A stretch of 62,731 bases of DNA from an uncultured Lachnobacterium sp. (GCA_900546625.1 URDU01000014.1:1-62731); one strand, 5' to 3'. Positions 8,720-18,231 are shown, counted from the first letter of the stretch. The notes: a model not told the origin generated them from the sequence alone. Numbers and translations: made by a program.

Positions 8720-9337
8720 CTAAGGACTTACAATAAGAGAGGCTCCTGCCATTTTCTCGGCGATATCATACATGTTCGTCACCTCTCCGACTGCAAGCTT
8801 GTCTGACAGCTCATAGTAATTCAGACATGTGCCACAGGTAAGGATTTTCACGCCTCGATTCTTAAGCTCCTTTAAATCCTCAAGTGACTCTGAGCCCTCA
8901 CAGGTCAGCTTCGCTCCTCCATTGTAGAAAAGCATGGTTTCAGGCGGATTTTCCTGCTGCGAAAGCGCATAGATAAAGCCCTTTATAAGCACTCCTCCAA
9001 GCTCCTCGCTGCCCTCTCCCATATATGAAGAGCGGATTACAACAACTCTGTTAGCTGCGGCCGGCGTGCATGTATACTGTGAAGCATCATCTGTATCAGA
9101 AGGCACTTCGGTGTTAAGAGCCTCTATTGTCAGCTTTACGCTGTAGTTTCCGTCGCCTTGCTTACTGCTATCGCAGCTATAGCCCTTCTGTGCAGCCATT
9201 TTCTTTAAATTTTCCACTGCAATTTCATTGTCCACAAGTGTCTCCACTGTATCCGGCTGTGTGAGAGCCTCTATCGCCTTCTTTGTCTTTACAACCGGGA
9301 TTGGACATGTATCCCCAATTGCATTTACTGTTATCAT
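8720..9337 (-). CDS. yedF: Selenium metabolism protein YedF
   Basis: A two-domain protein of 205 residues. The N-terminal TusA/SirA-like domain has the CPIPVVKTKKAI motif (Cys11), the persulfide or perselenide carrier site of TusA proteins. The C-terminal DsrE-like domain contains LTCGTCLNYYEL near residues 163-174. YedF genes occur with selD across bacteria and the protein is thought to channel selenium, although its exact reaction is unsettled. The gene has a GGGAGG ribosome site. It lies 107 bases downstream of selD, one of the largest gaps in this cluster. Confidence 0.93.
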   Translation of the reverse strand: MITVNAIGDTCPIPVVKTKKAIEALTQPDTVETLVDNEIAVENLKKMAAQKGYSCDSSKQGDGNYSVKLTIEALNTEVPSDTDDASQYTCTPAAANRVVVIRSSYMGEGSEELGGVLIKGFIYALSQQENPPETMLFYNGGAKLTCEGSESLEDLKELKNRGVKILTCGTCLNYYELSDKLAVGEVTNMYDIAEKMAGASLIVSP

Positions 9338-9444
9338 ATTTATCGTCCTCCCTATATTATTTCACCCGATTATTTTAACTCGTCAGACCTCAAAAACAGG
9401 GCATGCAGCCTATCAGCAAATTTGCATAAGCTATGTAACTAAAA

Positions 9445-10473
9445 TCAGTTCACATATATCGGCACATCGCACCGCTCAACAAATCGTCCCACCTTTGCGG
9501 CCGGAAGCCCTGCTGCTTTAAGCTCGTGCAAAAAAGCATCTGCCTCAGAGGCTTTTACTGCAAACAGCAGTCCTCCTGAGGTCTGCGGATCGAAGAGCAC
9601 CTCCTGCATTGAGAAAGGCATATTTTTTGCAAAGCACACCTTATCACCTACATGGTTTCTGTTTCGCTGCGCCGCTGCCGTGAGGAAAAACTCATCTGCG
9701 CATCGCAGTGCTCCGGTAATGACCGGTATGGAAATCGAGTCGATAAGTGCTGTTATATCATCATTTAACATCTCACTCAGATGTCCTAAAAAGCTAAAGC
9801 CTGTGACATCTGTACATGCATGTATATCGAAGCTGTGACTGATTTCCGATGCTACCTTATTCAGTGTGGTCATGGAGCTTACTGCATCCTCAATTGCACC
9901 TAACGGAGCTTCCCCGACACGGTTTGCATTGCATACAAGCCCCACTCCAAGCTTCTTGGTCAGTATAAGCACATCTGACGGCTGCCCCGTATTGTTGCTG
10001 TATATGTGCTTAGGGTGAACCGTACCCATGACTGAAAGTCCGTATTTTACATCGCTGTCTGCTATAGAATGACCGCCTGCAAGAGTGCCGCCTGCCTCTA
10101 TCACCTTGTCGGCGCCGCCCTGCATTATTTTACCGAGTATATTCAAATCCATTTTCTCAGGGAAGCAGACTATGTTCAGCGCTGTCTTAACTGTGCCTCC
10201 CATCGCATAGATATCACTGAGCGCATTTGCAGCCGCTATCTGTCCAAACGTATATGGATCATCAACCATTGGCGGGAAAAAATCAAGTGTCTGGACTATC
10301 GCCGTGTCATCTGAGATCCTGTACACTGCTGCATCATCGCAGCTATCATATCCGACAAGCAGATTGCTGTCTTTTTCAGCTCGTGGCAGCTTTGCTAAAA
10401 CATGACTTAACAAATCCGGGCCAAGCTTTGCGGTACAGCCACCGCCCTTGCAAAACACTATTTCCTGTGGCAT
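9445..10473 (-). CDS. selD: Selenide, water dikinase
   Basis: Makes selenophosphate from selenide and ATP. The glycine-rich active-site loop reads [10 protein letters not shown]: the catalytic Cys13 and Lys16 are kept, while the second Cys of the E. coli CGCK motif is Ala. The AIRS-type ATP-binding motifs [22 protein letters not shown] and DPQTSGG are present. The ATG at 10473 (MPQEIVF, AAAGGA upstream) is preferred over a longer frame and gives 342 residues. The catalytic residue is Cys and not Sec. With no Sec machinery in view, the product probably feeds a Se-containing hydroxylase cofactor. That is inference from the gene neighbourhood. Confidence 0.95.
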   Translation of the reverse strand: MPQEIVFCKGGGCTAKLGPDLLSHVLAKLPRAEKDSNLLVGYDSCDDAAVYRISDDTAIVQTLDFFPPMVDDPYTFGQIAAANALSDIYAMGGTVKTALNIVCFPEKMDLNILGKIMQGGADKVIEAGGTLAGGHSIADSDVKYGLSVMGTVHPKHIYSNNTGQPSDVLILTKKLGVGLVCNANRVGEAPLGAIEDAVSSMTTLNKVASEISHSFDIHACTDVTGFSFLGHLSEMLNDDITALIDSISIPVITGALRCADEFFLTAAAQRNRNHVGDKVCFAKNMPFSMQEVLFDPQTSGGLLFAVKASEADAFLHELKAAGLPAAKVGRFVERCDVPIYVN

Positions 10474-10504
10474 TTTGATTCCTTTCAATTGTTTAATATA
10501 TTTA

Positions 10505-11665
10505 TCAAAGTGCTGCAATCTGCATAAGCGCTGCAGCGGCCTCATTTACCTCTTCAACTGTATTATAATATGAAAATGAAAATCTCACCATACCCTGTTT
10601 TTGTGTGCCAAAAAATTTATGCATCAGTGGCGCACAGTGTATGCCGCTTCTTGTTGCAATGCCATACTCATTCATAAGTATATCCGATACCTCTGCAGAG
10701 TCCATATCCGCTATATTTACCGAAATAATCGCACAGTGCAGATCCTTATCAGAGAGCATATCGAAATCTCCATATATTCTGATTCCGGGGATATTCTCTA
10801 TTTTTTCTAGAAAAGTCTTCATCAGCATATGCTCCCTGGCAAATATGCTATCCACACCGATTTCTTCTATCGCCTTTACTCCTGCCAAAAGTCCTGCAAT
10901 TCCCGGACCATTTAAGGTACCGGCCTCAAGTCTTGTCGGAAGCTCCATAGGCTGGCTCTCAAGAAAGCTGAGCACGCCGGTGCCACCGCTTTTAACCGGC
11001 TTTATATCTGCTCTTTCTCCCACATAAAGTCCCCCGGTTCCCTGCGGTCCCATCAGCCCCTTGTGTCCTGTAAAGCAGAGCACATCAATATTCATGTCTC
11101 TTATATTTATCGGAAGCACACCGGCTGTCTGCGATGCATCGACTATAAATAAAAGTCCATGCTTTCGTGCAATCTGCCCTATCGACTTAATGTCCACCAC
11201 ATTACCTGTGAGGTTTGAAGCATGTGTGCAGACAATAGCTTTCGTGTCCGGACAAATTGCAGCCTCTATATCCTGTGGAGAAATTATCCCACTTTTTATT
11301 CCCTCATCACAGCATGGCACAATATCCACACACACTCCCCTCTCCCTTTGCATATAAAGAGGTCTGAGCACTGAATTGTGCTCGAGCTGTGTAGTAATCA
11401 CATGCTCACCCGGCTCAAGCAGTCCGTGGATAGCAATATTGAGCGCCTCTGTGGCATTTGCCGTAAAAACAAGTCTGTCAGCATCCACCCCGCCGAAAAA
11501 TTCCGTAAGGCACATTCTGGCCTCATATATTTTCCTCGACGCATCAAGCGAAGCATCCGATGTTCCGCGCCCTGAATTGCCGCAGTGCTTCATTGCATCA
11601 AGCACAGCATCATATACCGCATCTGGCTTTTTAATTGTTGTGGCAGCGTTGTCCAGGTAAATCAT
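10505..11665 (-). CDS. Class V aminotransferase, cysteine desulfurase/selenocysteine lyase-like
   Basis: PLP enzyme predicted to liberate sulfur or selenium from cysteine or selenocysteine. The PLP lysine is Lys202 in [14 protein letters not shown]. The reactive cysteine is Cys344 in [12 protein letters not shown]. The Cys loop has the SufS/CsdB-like form (RSGxHCA). The 386-residue length is normal for the family. It lies 31 bases upstream of selD, so it may produce the selenide used by SelD, or sulfur for the hydroxylase cofactor. Which chalcogen it handles cannot be told from sequence. Confidence 0.9.
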   Translation of the reverse strand: MIYLDNAATTIKKPDAVYDAVLDAMKHCGNSGRGTSDASLDASRKIYEARMCLTEFFGGVDADRLVFTANATEALNIAIHGLLEPGEHVITTQLEHNSVLRPLYMQRERGVCVDIVPCCDEGIKSGIISPQDIEAAICPDTKAIVCTHASNLTGNVVDIKSIGQIARKHGLLFIVDASQTAGVLPINIRDMNIDVLCFTGHKGLMGPQGTGGLYVGERADIKPVKSGGTGVLSFLESQPMELPTRLEAGTLNGPGIAGLLAGVKAIEEIGVDSIFAREHMLMKTFLEKIENIPGIRIYGDFDMLSDKDLHCAIISVNIADMDSAEVSDILMNEYGIATRSGIHCAPLMHKFFGTQKQGMVRFSFSYYNTVEEVNEAAAALMQIAAL

Positions 11666-11685
11666 AGTATGTCCTCATTTACTTT

Positions 11686-12756
11686 TTATCCAAGCAGATA
11701 AAAATTCTTTATATAAAGCTCATCATTTATATTTTTGCTAAGCATATTTGCTTCTGTATGCTTTGGAAGGCTTGCATAAATTATTGAATCGTTATTTAAT
11801 TTACACGATACTTCCCAGTTTTTCAACTCTTCAATCATTTTATAATCTTTAATCCTGATTATATTTTTATCATTATGTACAAGTACTGTTTTTGCTTTGC
11901 CTGCTGATATTATTATATCCTGAGGGAAAACACCTATGTGTGATACGTCATCAATACCCACTGCAGTCTGTTCAAGCTGCTCATCAGTGACCTCAAATAC
12001 GCTGTCCCATTCCACTGCAAGCACATGATTCTTATCCTGCCATTTCACCTCTGATATATTGTTGCAGCCCACAAGCAGTGCCTGCTCCACTGACTGAGGA
12101 CGCATGAAAAAATCTTTTTTGTCGCGGACTGTGCTCAGCACACCGCTCTCCATGCTGCCGATACGCTCTGACAGGCGATACACCTCATCGCGATTGTGCG
12201 ATACAAAGACAACAGGATTGTGAAAATCGGTGAGCATCTCCATAAGCTCTGATTCCATGCTTCTTTTCACATGCTCATCCAGTGCTGAAAACGGCTCATC
12301 GAGCAGTATGCACTCCGGCTTAGCCGCAAGCATGCGAAGCATTGCCACGCGCTGCCTCTGGCCTCCTGAGAGATGGTCCGGATATGTGTCCGCCATGCCA
12401 TCAAGCCCATACCGCTTCAGCCAGATCTTCACCTTTTGTTCATCGTGCTGTCCCATTGCTATGCATATATTTTCCATCACGGTCATTGTGGGAAAAAGTG
12501 CATAGTCCTGAAACAAATAGCCTACCCTGCGCTTACCGGGATGCAGATTTATGCGATTTTCTGAGTCGTACAGCACACGGCCGTTTAATGATATAAAGCC
12601 GCAATCAGGTGTCTCAATCCCCGCTATGCACTTTAATGTCATGCTCTTTCCTGAGCCTGACATGCCGATTACAGACACAATCTCGTCCGTAAGCTCCATG
12701 TCCACCGAGAGCATGAAATTATCCAACTGTTTTTTTATTTTTACTATGAGCGACAT
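11686..12756 (-). CDS. modC: Molybdate ABC transporter ATP-binding protein
   Basis: ATPase of the molybdate importer. Walker A is GMSGSGKS (residues 31-38), the Q-loop region is YLFQDYALFP, the signature is LSGGQRQR and Walker B is CILLDEPFSALD. After residue 230 there is a C-terminal extension expected to be a regulatory MOP/TOBE-like domain, although its sequence is divergent. The gene start overlaps the end of modB by 38 bases. Assignment to molybdate and not sulfate rests on the molybdenum cofactor neighbours and the adjacent modA-like gene. Confidence 0.9.
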   Translation of the reverse strand: MSLIVKIKKQLDNFMLSVDMELTDEIVSVIGMSGSGKSMTLKCIAGIETPDCGFISLNGRVLYDSENRINLHPGKRRVGYLFQDYALFPTMTVMENICIAMGQHDEQKVKIWLKRYGLDGMADTYPDHLSGGQRQRVAMLRMLAAKPECILLDEPFSALDEHVKRSMESELMEMLTDFHNPVVFVSHNRDEVYRLSERIGSMESGVLSTVRDKKDFFMRPQSVEQALLVGCNNISEVKWQDKNHVLAVEWDSVFEVTDEQLEQTAVGIDDVSHIGVFPQDIIISAGKAKTVLVHNDKNIIRIKDYKMIEELKNWEVSCKLNNDSIIYASLPKHTEANMLSKNINDELYIKNFYLLG

Positions 12757-13444
12757 TATTTTTTCTCTTTCTCTTTATGCCCTTGCTTTTGCCGCATATC
12801 ATATTTATCGATACAAGGCACGCAAACGAAATCGCTATGATTACTATGCACCAGAAGCCCGCTGTGGCATAGTCACCGCTTTGGATGACCATTGCTATCT
12901 GCTGCGATATGGTCGAGGTTTTTCCCGCTATATTTCCGGCAAGCATCGATGTGGCGCCGTACTCACCGATAGCTCTGGCAAAGGCCAGCGTGACACCCGA
13001 TATGATGCCGGGCTTTGCCATCGGCAGGCGTATCCTCCAGAAAATCTTCCACTCATTTATTCCGAGAGTGCGCGCCGCATATATGACATTTTCGTCTATC
13101 TGCTCAAATGCCGCCCTCGCATTTCTGTACATGAGAGGGAGTGCAATAATGGTCGCTGCCACCACACAGCCAAGCCACGTGTGTACTACCTGTATATCCA
13201 TGCTATGGCTTAAAAAGCTTCCAAAGGGACGCCTTGTGCTGAAAATCCTAAGCAGAATATATCCGGCCACCGTAGGCGGCAGCACCATCGGAAGTGTCAG
13301 CAGTCCATCCCAGAATGCCCTCACTCTGCCCTTTGTATTTATGACAAGCTCAGCAAAGGCTATTCCGATAAAGAATGAAAAAACCGACGCTACTATTCCT
13401 GTTTTTAGTGTTATCCAAAGCGGTGTGAAATCAATCGTTCCCAT
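12719..13444 (-). CDS. modB: Molybdate ABC transporter permease
   Basis: Integral membrane permease with about five to six hydrophobic segments. The EAA loop with the conserved Gly is visible near residues 150-185 (AARTLGINEWKIFWRIRLP), which docks on ModC. LPMVLPPTVAGY is typical of ModB. At 241 residues it has the usual length. Its start codon shares one base with the modA stop (TAATG), indicating coupled translation. The C-terminus is a basic tail (KGIKRKRKN) that overlaps the modC start. Confidence 0.93.
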   Translation of the reverse strand: MGTIDFTPLWITLKTGIVASVFSFFIGIAFAELVINTKGRVRAFWDGLLTLPMVLPPTVAGYILLRIFSTRRPFGSFLSHSMDIQVVHTWLGCVVAATIIALPLMYRNARAAFEQIDENVIYAARTLGINEWKIFWRIRLPMAKPGIISGVTLAFARAIGEYGATSMLAGNIAGKTSTISQQIAMVIQSGDYATAGFWCIVIIAISFACLVSINMICGKSKGIKRKRKNNVAHSKNKKTVG

Positions 13445-14421
13445 TATTCATTTACCGAAAAATGATATTTCTCAAATACTGACATCGCCTCATCTGTCTG
13501 AAGATATGCAATAAATTCCTTTGCAGCCGCAAACTCATCATCTGTGGTGCTGTCTCCCTTTAATGCCGCTATCGGATAGATAACATCGCCTGTTAAGCTG
13601 TTTGGAAGCTTTTCTATAATATCAAGCTGGTTTTCGTATCCGAATGTATCTGAGTAGTAAACTGTTCCTATCTCATTTGCGCCCTCAGCTACAGCAGATG
13701 CGACTGCGCCTACATTGGCACAGCTATTGATTTCCAGACCGCCAAGCGCCTTTGAGATATCAGAATCTGAAATGTCCTGTGGCTTTGAGGCATCTCCCTC
13801 AACCATTTTTGAATTTACAAGCGCTACTCTGGTGTACTGTCCTACAGGAACCGTTCCGTCAGCAAGCGCCATATTTTTTGCCTTTGAGATGTCAGCAAAG
13901 CTTGTTACTGCCGTGCCACTATTCTTATATGTAACAAGGCACACCTGATTATTTAAAAGGTCAACACGAGTACCGTCCACTACACTTCCTCCGTCGTAGC
14001 CATTTTGAAGCTCGTCCATCTGTGCCACTCCTGCCGAGAAAAAGATGTTGCACTTCGCACCCTCTTTAATCTGTGCCATCAGAGTTCCGGAGCTGTCGTA
14101 ATTGTTCTGGAAGTTTACATTTGGATGCTCCTTGGTGTAGGCTGCACAAATTTCGTCCATAACACCGTTTAAGCTCTTCGCCGCAAAAATTGATAAATCG
14201 ACATCTGCATCTGCATTACCGCTTTCTGTCTGCGCGCTGCTTGTCACATTTTTATCAGCAGCCTTATCACCCTCTGCAGTATCCTTTTTTCCACAACCGA
14301 CAAAAAGTCCTGCTGTAAGAATAAGTCCAAACGCAAGTCCTGCATATGCTGCAAATTTTCTCTTTAAGCCCTTGCGCTCATTTTTTGTTTTGTCAATACC
14401 TGTTGTTCTTCTTAAACTCAT
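13444..14421 (-). CDS. modA: Molybdate ABC transporter substrate-binding lipoprotein
   Basis: Extracellular molybdate-binding lipoprotein. A signal peptide (residues 20-42) ends in a lipobox, LFVGC, so Cys43 would be lipidated. A Ser/Asp-rich linker follows. The mature part shows the ModA pattern: DLSIFAAKSLNGVMDEI at its start, NYDSSGTLMAQI, and GAVASAVAEGANEIGTVY late in the protein. The 325-residue length is a little long because of the leader and linker. A GAGAGGT ribosome site precedes the ATG. An 86-base AT-rich gap separates it from the MOSC-XdhC gene; no molybdenum cofactor riboswitch was recognised there. Confidence 0.92.
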   Translation of the reverse strand: MSLRRTTGIDKTKNERKGLKRKFAAYAGLAFGLILTAGLFVGCGKKDTAEGDKAADKNVTSSAQTESGNADADVDLSIFAAKSLNGVMDEICAAYTKEHPNVNFQNNYDSSGTLMAQIKEGAKCNIFFSAGVAQMDELQNGYDGGSVVDGTRVDLLNNQVCLVTYKNSGTAVTSFADISKAKNMALADGTVPVGQYTRVALVNSKMVEGDASKPQDISDSDISKALGGLEINSCANVGAVASAVAEGANEIGTVYYSDTFGYENQLDIIEKLPNSLTGDVIYPIAALKGDSTTDDEFAAAKEFIAYLQTDEAMSVFEKYHFSVNE

Positions 14422-14507
14422 ACTTTTAACCTCTCTTTTCTTTTATTAGCTTAAATATACATTTGATTAATGTGCATATATAACTTATCTTGATTGATTG
14501 AAATTAT

Positions 14508-15980
14508 TTAAAACTGCTCCAGCAGCACCGAAATACTGCCTCCGCACACCATGCCCTCTTTCTCGGCATCATCAGTGTTCATGCTGACATCCATCGTAGT
14601 GCATTTGAATCCCTGCTCACGAAAGAGCCTCCTGCAGCGGCTTATTACCTCAGCCTCAGCACAGCCGCCGCCTATTGTTCCTACAATACGGTTATCTGAG
14701 CTCACAAGCATCTGTGTGCCGACTCCGCGCGGTGCACTGCCGTTCTTTTTTATGATGGTACACAGCATATACTTCTCATCTGATGTCTGTGCATCTGCTT
14801 CCTGCGCTTCTGTCTTCTGTGCTTCCGACGCACGCTGCTTAACCGTCTCAATAAGTGCGTCAAGCACATCGTTATCCACCTGAGTGCAGCTTGTGCGCTC
14901 ATTTTTGCACTTCACTATCTCACTTATCACCGAAAGAGCAATTTCCTCCGGTGTCTGTCCACCTATTGCAAGTCCTATAGGAGAATGTAATCCTGATATA
15001 ATTTCCTGTGAAAATCCAGATTCTTCAAGGTCTTTTTTCACTATCACAGCTCTTTTCTTGGAGCCCATCATACCCACGTAGGCATATGGCTTTCTGAATA
15101 TCTCTGTAAGACACTCCATATCAAAGCGATGGCCTCTTGTCATGCATACATAGTAATCATCAGGCTGCGGCACAAGCTCTGAGAGAGTTTTTTTATAATC
15201 GCCGCAAATCACCTGGTCTGCTCCCGCGCGCTTTGCATTGTCGGCAAACAGAGGTCTGTCCTCTATCACCCATATGTCAAACGCCAAAAGTGACGCCATG
15301 CGTACAAGTGCCGCCGACACATGCCCTCCTCCGCAGATTATGAGGCGTGGTCTGCTGCCTATCTGCTGTTTAAACATCACAAGGGAATTATCATTGTCAT
15401 TTATTTCATCTGCCCACACACTGCCACATGCCACTCTTATTCTGCCATCTATATAGAGTGCCTTTTCACCGGCATGTGCTCCTTCTATGACTGTCAAAAG
15501 CTCACAACGGCTGTCCGCAGGTCTGTCCTTTATCGAAGCATATATGTTGGCCGGAATCAGCTCCACCTCGTCACCCGCATGAATCTGACCACCTCTTATG
15601 ACTACTGCAAACACGCCCTCCTTTGGCATAATGCACTCGCCCATCCTCTTGTATATGGCACAATGTGAATGGCACTGCTTGCCTATCTGTGTCATCTCAA
15701 GAATGGCATCTCCTATGCAAAAGCGTGTTCCAAGCGGCAGATTCTTAAAATCAAATCCTGATATAATTAAATTTTCACCAAAGGCACCGTTGTCTATCTG
15801 TGCCCCTCTTGCCCTGAAGGCATCTATTTTCTCCGCGGAAAGCAGGCTGACCTGTCTGTGCCACTTTCCGGCATGTGCATCTCCCATGATACCATAGTCT
15901 GCAACAAGCTCCGCCTGTGGCACCTCTCTCTTTTCAGTTCCTCTCTCTTTGCTTATATTGATTGCAAGAAGCTTTCCCAT
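14508..15980 (-). CDS. MOSC domain - XdhC fusion with permuted XdhC domains
   Basis: A 490-residue fusion. Residues 1-145 are a MOSC domain, with conserved cysteines at 103, 107 and 116 (KQCHSHC, GECIMP). Residues 150-205 resemble the segment that precedes the XdhC Rossmann fold. Residues 210-355 are the XdhC_C Rossmann domain (ICGGGHVSAALVRMASLL, SPIGLAIGGQTPEEIA). A charged Ala/Glu/Gln linker follows. Residues 402-490 are the XdhC/CoxI domain (GSAPRGVGTQML, GTIGGGCAEAEV, GMVCGGSISVLLE). The usual XdhC order is CoxI first, so this copy is permuted. XdhC proteins bind and deliver matured Moco to hydroxylases, and MOSC domains carry sulfur. I infer one maturation factor that couples chalcogen (S or Se) transfer with cofactor insertion. 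It ends 86 bases before modA. Confidence 0.88.
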   Translation of the reverse strand: MGKLLAINISKERGTEKREVPQAELVADYGIMGDAHAGKWHRQVSLLSAEKIDAFRARGAQIDNGAFGENLIISGFDFKNLPLGTRFCIGDAILEMTQIGKQCHSHCAIYKRMGECIMPKEGVFAVVIRGGQIHAGDEVELIPANIYASIKDRPADSRCELLTVIEGAHAGEKALYIDGRIRVACGSVWADEINDNDNSLVMFKQQIGSRPRLIICGGGHVSAALVRMASLLAFDIWVIEDRPLFADNAKRAGADQVICGDYKKTLSELVPQPDDYYVCMTRGHRFDMECLTEIFRKPYAYVGMMGSKKRAVIVKKDLEESGFSQEIISGLHSPIGLAIGGQTPEEIALSVISEIVKCKNERTSCTQVDNDVLDALIETVKQRASEAQKTEAQEADAQTSDEKYMLCTIIKKNGSAPRGVGTQMLVSSDNRIVGTIGGGCAEAEVISRCRRLFREQGFKCTTMDVSMNTDDAEKEGMVCGGSISVLLEQF

Positions 15981-15989
15981 GATTTTCTA

Positions 15990-17120
15990 TCAGCCTCCTA
16001 TCCGGCTCATATTTCTTGCTGCATCTGCTCCTGCAGCTTTTATTTCGGTAGTCTCTATCTCTGTCGTTTTCTTATATGTCACTGCATTTTCTGATTCATT
16101 ATTTTTGTTTGTATTATACATCACTGACTCCGGCTGCAGCACCTCTTCATCACTAAAATTATGACATTTTGGCTTTGCCTTTATGGCAGCCTTTAGTGCC
16201 TGAGCTATCACAGAATCTTTTTCCAGATCATCTGTTAAATCATCTGTAAAATCACATGAATCAGGTAGCAAATCCATCGTCACATTGCTTCCCAGGCATG
16301 GCATAAGCCTGCCGTCAGCCGTAACACGTATGCGGTTGCAGGTGTCGCAGAACTTCCCATGGATTGCCTGAATCAGCCCTACTCTGATACCAAGTCCCGG
16401 GAAAATGTAATACTCAGCCGGCCCGTTATCCGAATTCTTGTGTCCTGAATTAATTTCCATGGTTCTTTCAGTATTTACACAGCAAGGCGCTCCATACACT
16501 TCTGAAAGTGCGCCAATAACCTTCTCATACGGCTCGACTCCGTTGGTATGTCCTTCGCCTACCGGCATCATCTCTATAAAGCGGATATCTGTGCCTTTTT
16601 TTGCGGCATATCGTGTGAGAGCCACCACATCTGTCTGCGGTGTGAGCACCGCATTGATTTTCACTCTTATTCCACACTCTATGGCGGCATCGATTCCATC
16701 CTCCACTTCCTTAAGCAGCGGTTTTTGTGTGATGCATTCATATTCTGACGCATCTATCGTGTCCAGACTCACATTTATGCTGTCTATGCCGGCTTCCTTA
16801 AGCCTCTTTACATGCTGCGCAAGCAGTACTGCGTTTGTAGTAAGCGATACACTGCTGACACCAGGCAGCTTTTTGATTTGTGAGACCATTTCATCAAGCT
16901 GCGGATGCAAAAGTGGCTCGCCTCCCGTCAGACGAAAATGCGTGATTCCAAGCCTTGTGGCTGCGCGGACTATGCAAAGCACCTTTTTTACGCTAAGCAT
17001 ATTTATCGCATGACAGTGCTCATTATTATCGCAAGGATTGCAATAATAGCAGTTTAAATTACAGCTATCTATCACCGATATGCGCATATAGTCAATCTCT
17101 CTGCCAAATTCATCGCGCAT
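15990..17120 (-). CDS. moaA: GTP 3',8-cyclase (radical SAM)
   Basis: First enzyme of molybdopterin synthesis. The N-terminal radical SAM cluster motif is CNLNCYYC. RLTGGEPLLHP and SLTTNAVLL are typical MoaA motifs. The second 4Fe-4S site shows FCDTCNRIRVTADGRLMPCLGS. The C-terminal GG that MoaC-partnered MoaA requires is present as the final residues (SRIGG). The ATG at 17120 sits directly at the stop of the MoeA-like gene (TAATATG), with GGAAAGGG upstream. A Thr/Glu/Asn-rich stretch of about 45 residues before the end makes the protein (377 residues) longer than usual. Confidence 0.95.
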   Translation of the reverse strand: MRDEFGREIDYMRISVIDSCNLNCYYCNPCDNNEHCHAINMLSVKKVLCIVRAATRLGITHFRLTGGEPLLHPQLDEMVSQIKKLPGVSSVSLTTNAVLLAQHVKRLKEAGIDSINVSLDTIDASEYECITQKPLLKEVEDGIDAAIECGIRVKINAVLTPQTDVVALTRYAAKKGTDIRFIEMMPVGEGHTNGVEPYEKVIGALSEVYGAPCCVNTERTMEINSGHKNSDNGPAEYYIFPGLGIRVGLIQAIHGKFCDTCNRIRVTADGRLMPCLGSNVTMDLLPDSCDFTDDLTDDLEKDSVIAQALKAAIKAKPKCHNFSDEEVLQPESVMYNTNKNNESENAVTYKKTTEIETTEIKAAGADAARNMSRIGG

Positions 17121-17121
17121 A

Positions 17122-18231
17122 TTAAAAGCCCTTTCCAAAACCGCAGTTAGGAAACGTGCAGACATCACAATTCAGGCAGAGTCCGCCTTCGCCAAGTCCG
17201 GCAAGCTCATCTGCTAAAATCATATCACGTGCCATAAGCCTAGGCAACACAATATCAAATATTGTCCGCTTGTTGTACATGGCACAGCCCGGCAGTCCGC
17301 ATATCGGCACAAGCCTGTCGCCTGCATCATAGTACGACAGCAAAAACATAGCTCCCGGCAGCACCGGAGAGCCGTATGACACAATCCGTGCGCCTGTATT
17401 TTTGATGGCAAGCGGTGTTTTGTCATCAGGATCCACGCTCATTCCGCCTGTGCAGAAGACAATTTCCGCCCCGGCTTCTATTGCGCGTAAGCATCCGTCT
17501 GTGATTTTTTTGTCATCATCATCAAACACCTCATGAAACATCATCTGTGCACCAAACTCTGCTATTTTTTTCTCGATAACAGGAGTAAACGCATCCTGTA
17601 TCCTGCCATGGTACACTTCGTTTCCGGTTGTGATTATTGCTGCCTTTCTGACCACAAACGGCTTTATATCAAGAATCGGCCCGTCATCACATATGTGTGA
17701 AGCGGCCTCTAGCTTATCCTTTTTTATAACAAGCGGTATGATTCTTGTTCCGGCGAGCTTATCACCCTTTTTCATAGTGGTATTGCCGTGCCTCGTTGCT
17801 ATCATCATTTCACCAAAGGAGTTGACCTTTTTCAGCTTTTCGCTGTCCACCTTAAGCAGTCCGTCACAGTCTGCGATTACCTCTATCTTGCCTTCCTTTA
17901 CAGAGGATGGATGCACTTTACTCACAGTGCTGTCCGAATCACCGGATTCTGCGGCATCACAATGACGTTTGGTGTCTGTCTCGTTGCTATTTGTACCACA
18001 TACACACATGCGATAAAGCACCTGCGCTGCCTCATTCTCGTGCATCATGGTCTCATCATTTTCCCATATATATATGGTGTCTTTTCCGACGCTAAGCAGC
18101 ACCGGTATGTCCTCTTTTGTTATGATATGCCCCTTGCGAAAAACCGCATCCTTTTTCACGCCGGGAATAATCTGTGTGATATCGTGGCAGAGCACCTGTC
18201 CGACTGCCTCAGTTGTCTTCATAAGCTTCAT
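17122..18231 (-). CDS. MoeA-like molybdopterin-binding protein with C-terminal Cys cluster
   Basis: Predicted molybdenum insertase-like or MPT-binding protein. The MoCF-binding domain is clear (AAIITTGNEVYHGRI near residue 200, VFCTGGMSVDPDDKTP, ICGLPGCAMYN). The N-terminal part is short and does not look like the full MoeA domains I-II; residues 75-110 are low-complexity. The last 20 residues carry four closely spaced cysteines (CLNCDVC, then PNC) followed by GFGKGF, a possible metal or cluster site. No standard moeA is in the window, so this protein probably takes its place. ATG 18231 is used; an in-frame GTG 12 bases upstream is possible. It is followed immediately by moaA. Confidence 0.82.
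   Translation of the reverse strand: MKLMKTTEAVGQVLCHDITQIIPGVKKDAVFRKGHIITKEDIPVLLSVGKDTIYIWENDETMMHENEAAQVLYRMCVCGTNSNETDTKRHCDAAESGDSDSTVSKVHPSSVKEGKIEVIADCDGLLKVDSEKLKKVNSFGEMMIATRHGNTTMKKGDKLAGTRIIPLVIKKDKLEAASHICDDGPILDIKPFVVRKAAIITTGNEVYHGRIQDAFTPVIEKKIAEFGAQMMFHEVFDDDDKKITDGCLRAIEAGAEIVFCTGGMSVDPDDKTPLAIKNTGARIVSYGSPVLPGAMFLLSYYDAGDRLVPICGLPGCAMYNKRTIFDIVLPRLMARDMILADELAGLGEGGLCLNCDVCTFPNCGFGKGF

Noticed and set aside
4640..10473. Possible selenocysteine codons in hydroxylase or selD
   Set aside because: The frames run through without an in-frame TGA and active sites use Cys; no SECIS-like element was needed to explain them.
14422..14507. Molybdenum cofactor riboswitch in the modA/MOSC-XdhC gap
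   Set aside because: The 86-base gap is AT-rich without the conserved stems.
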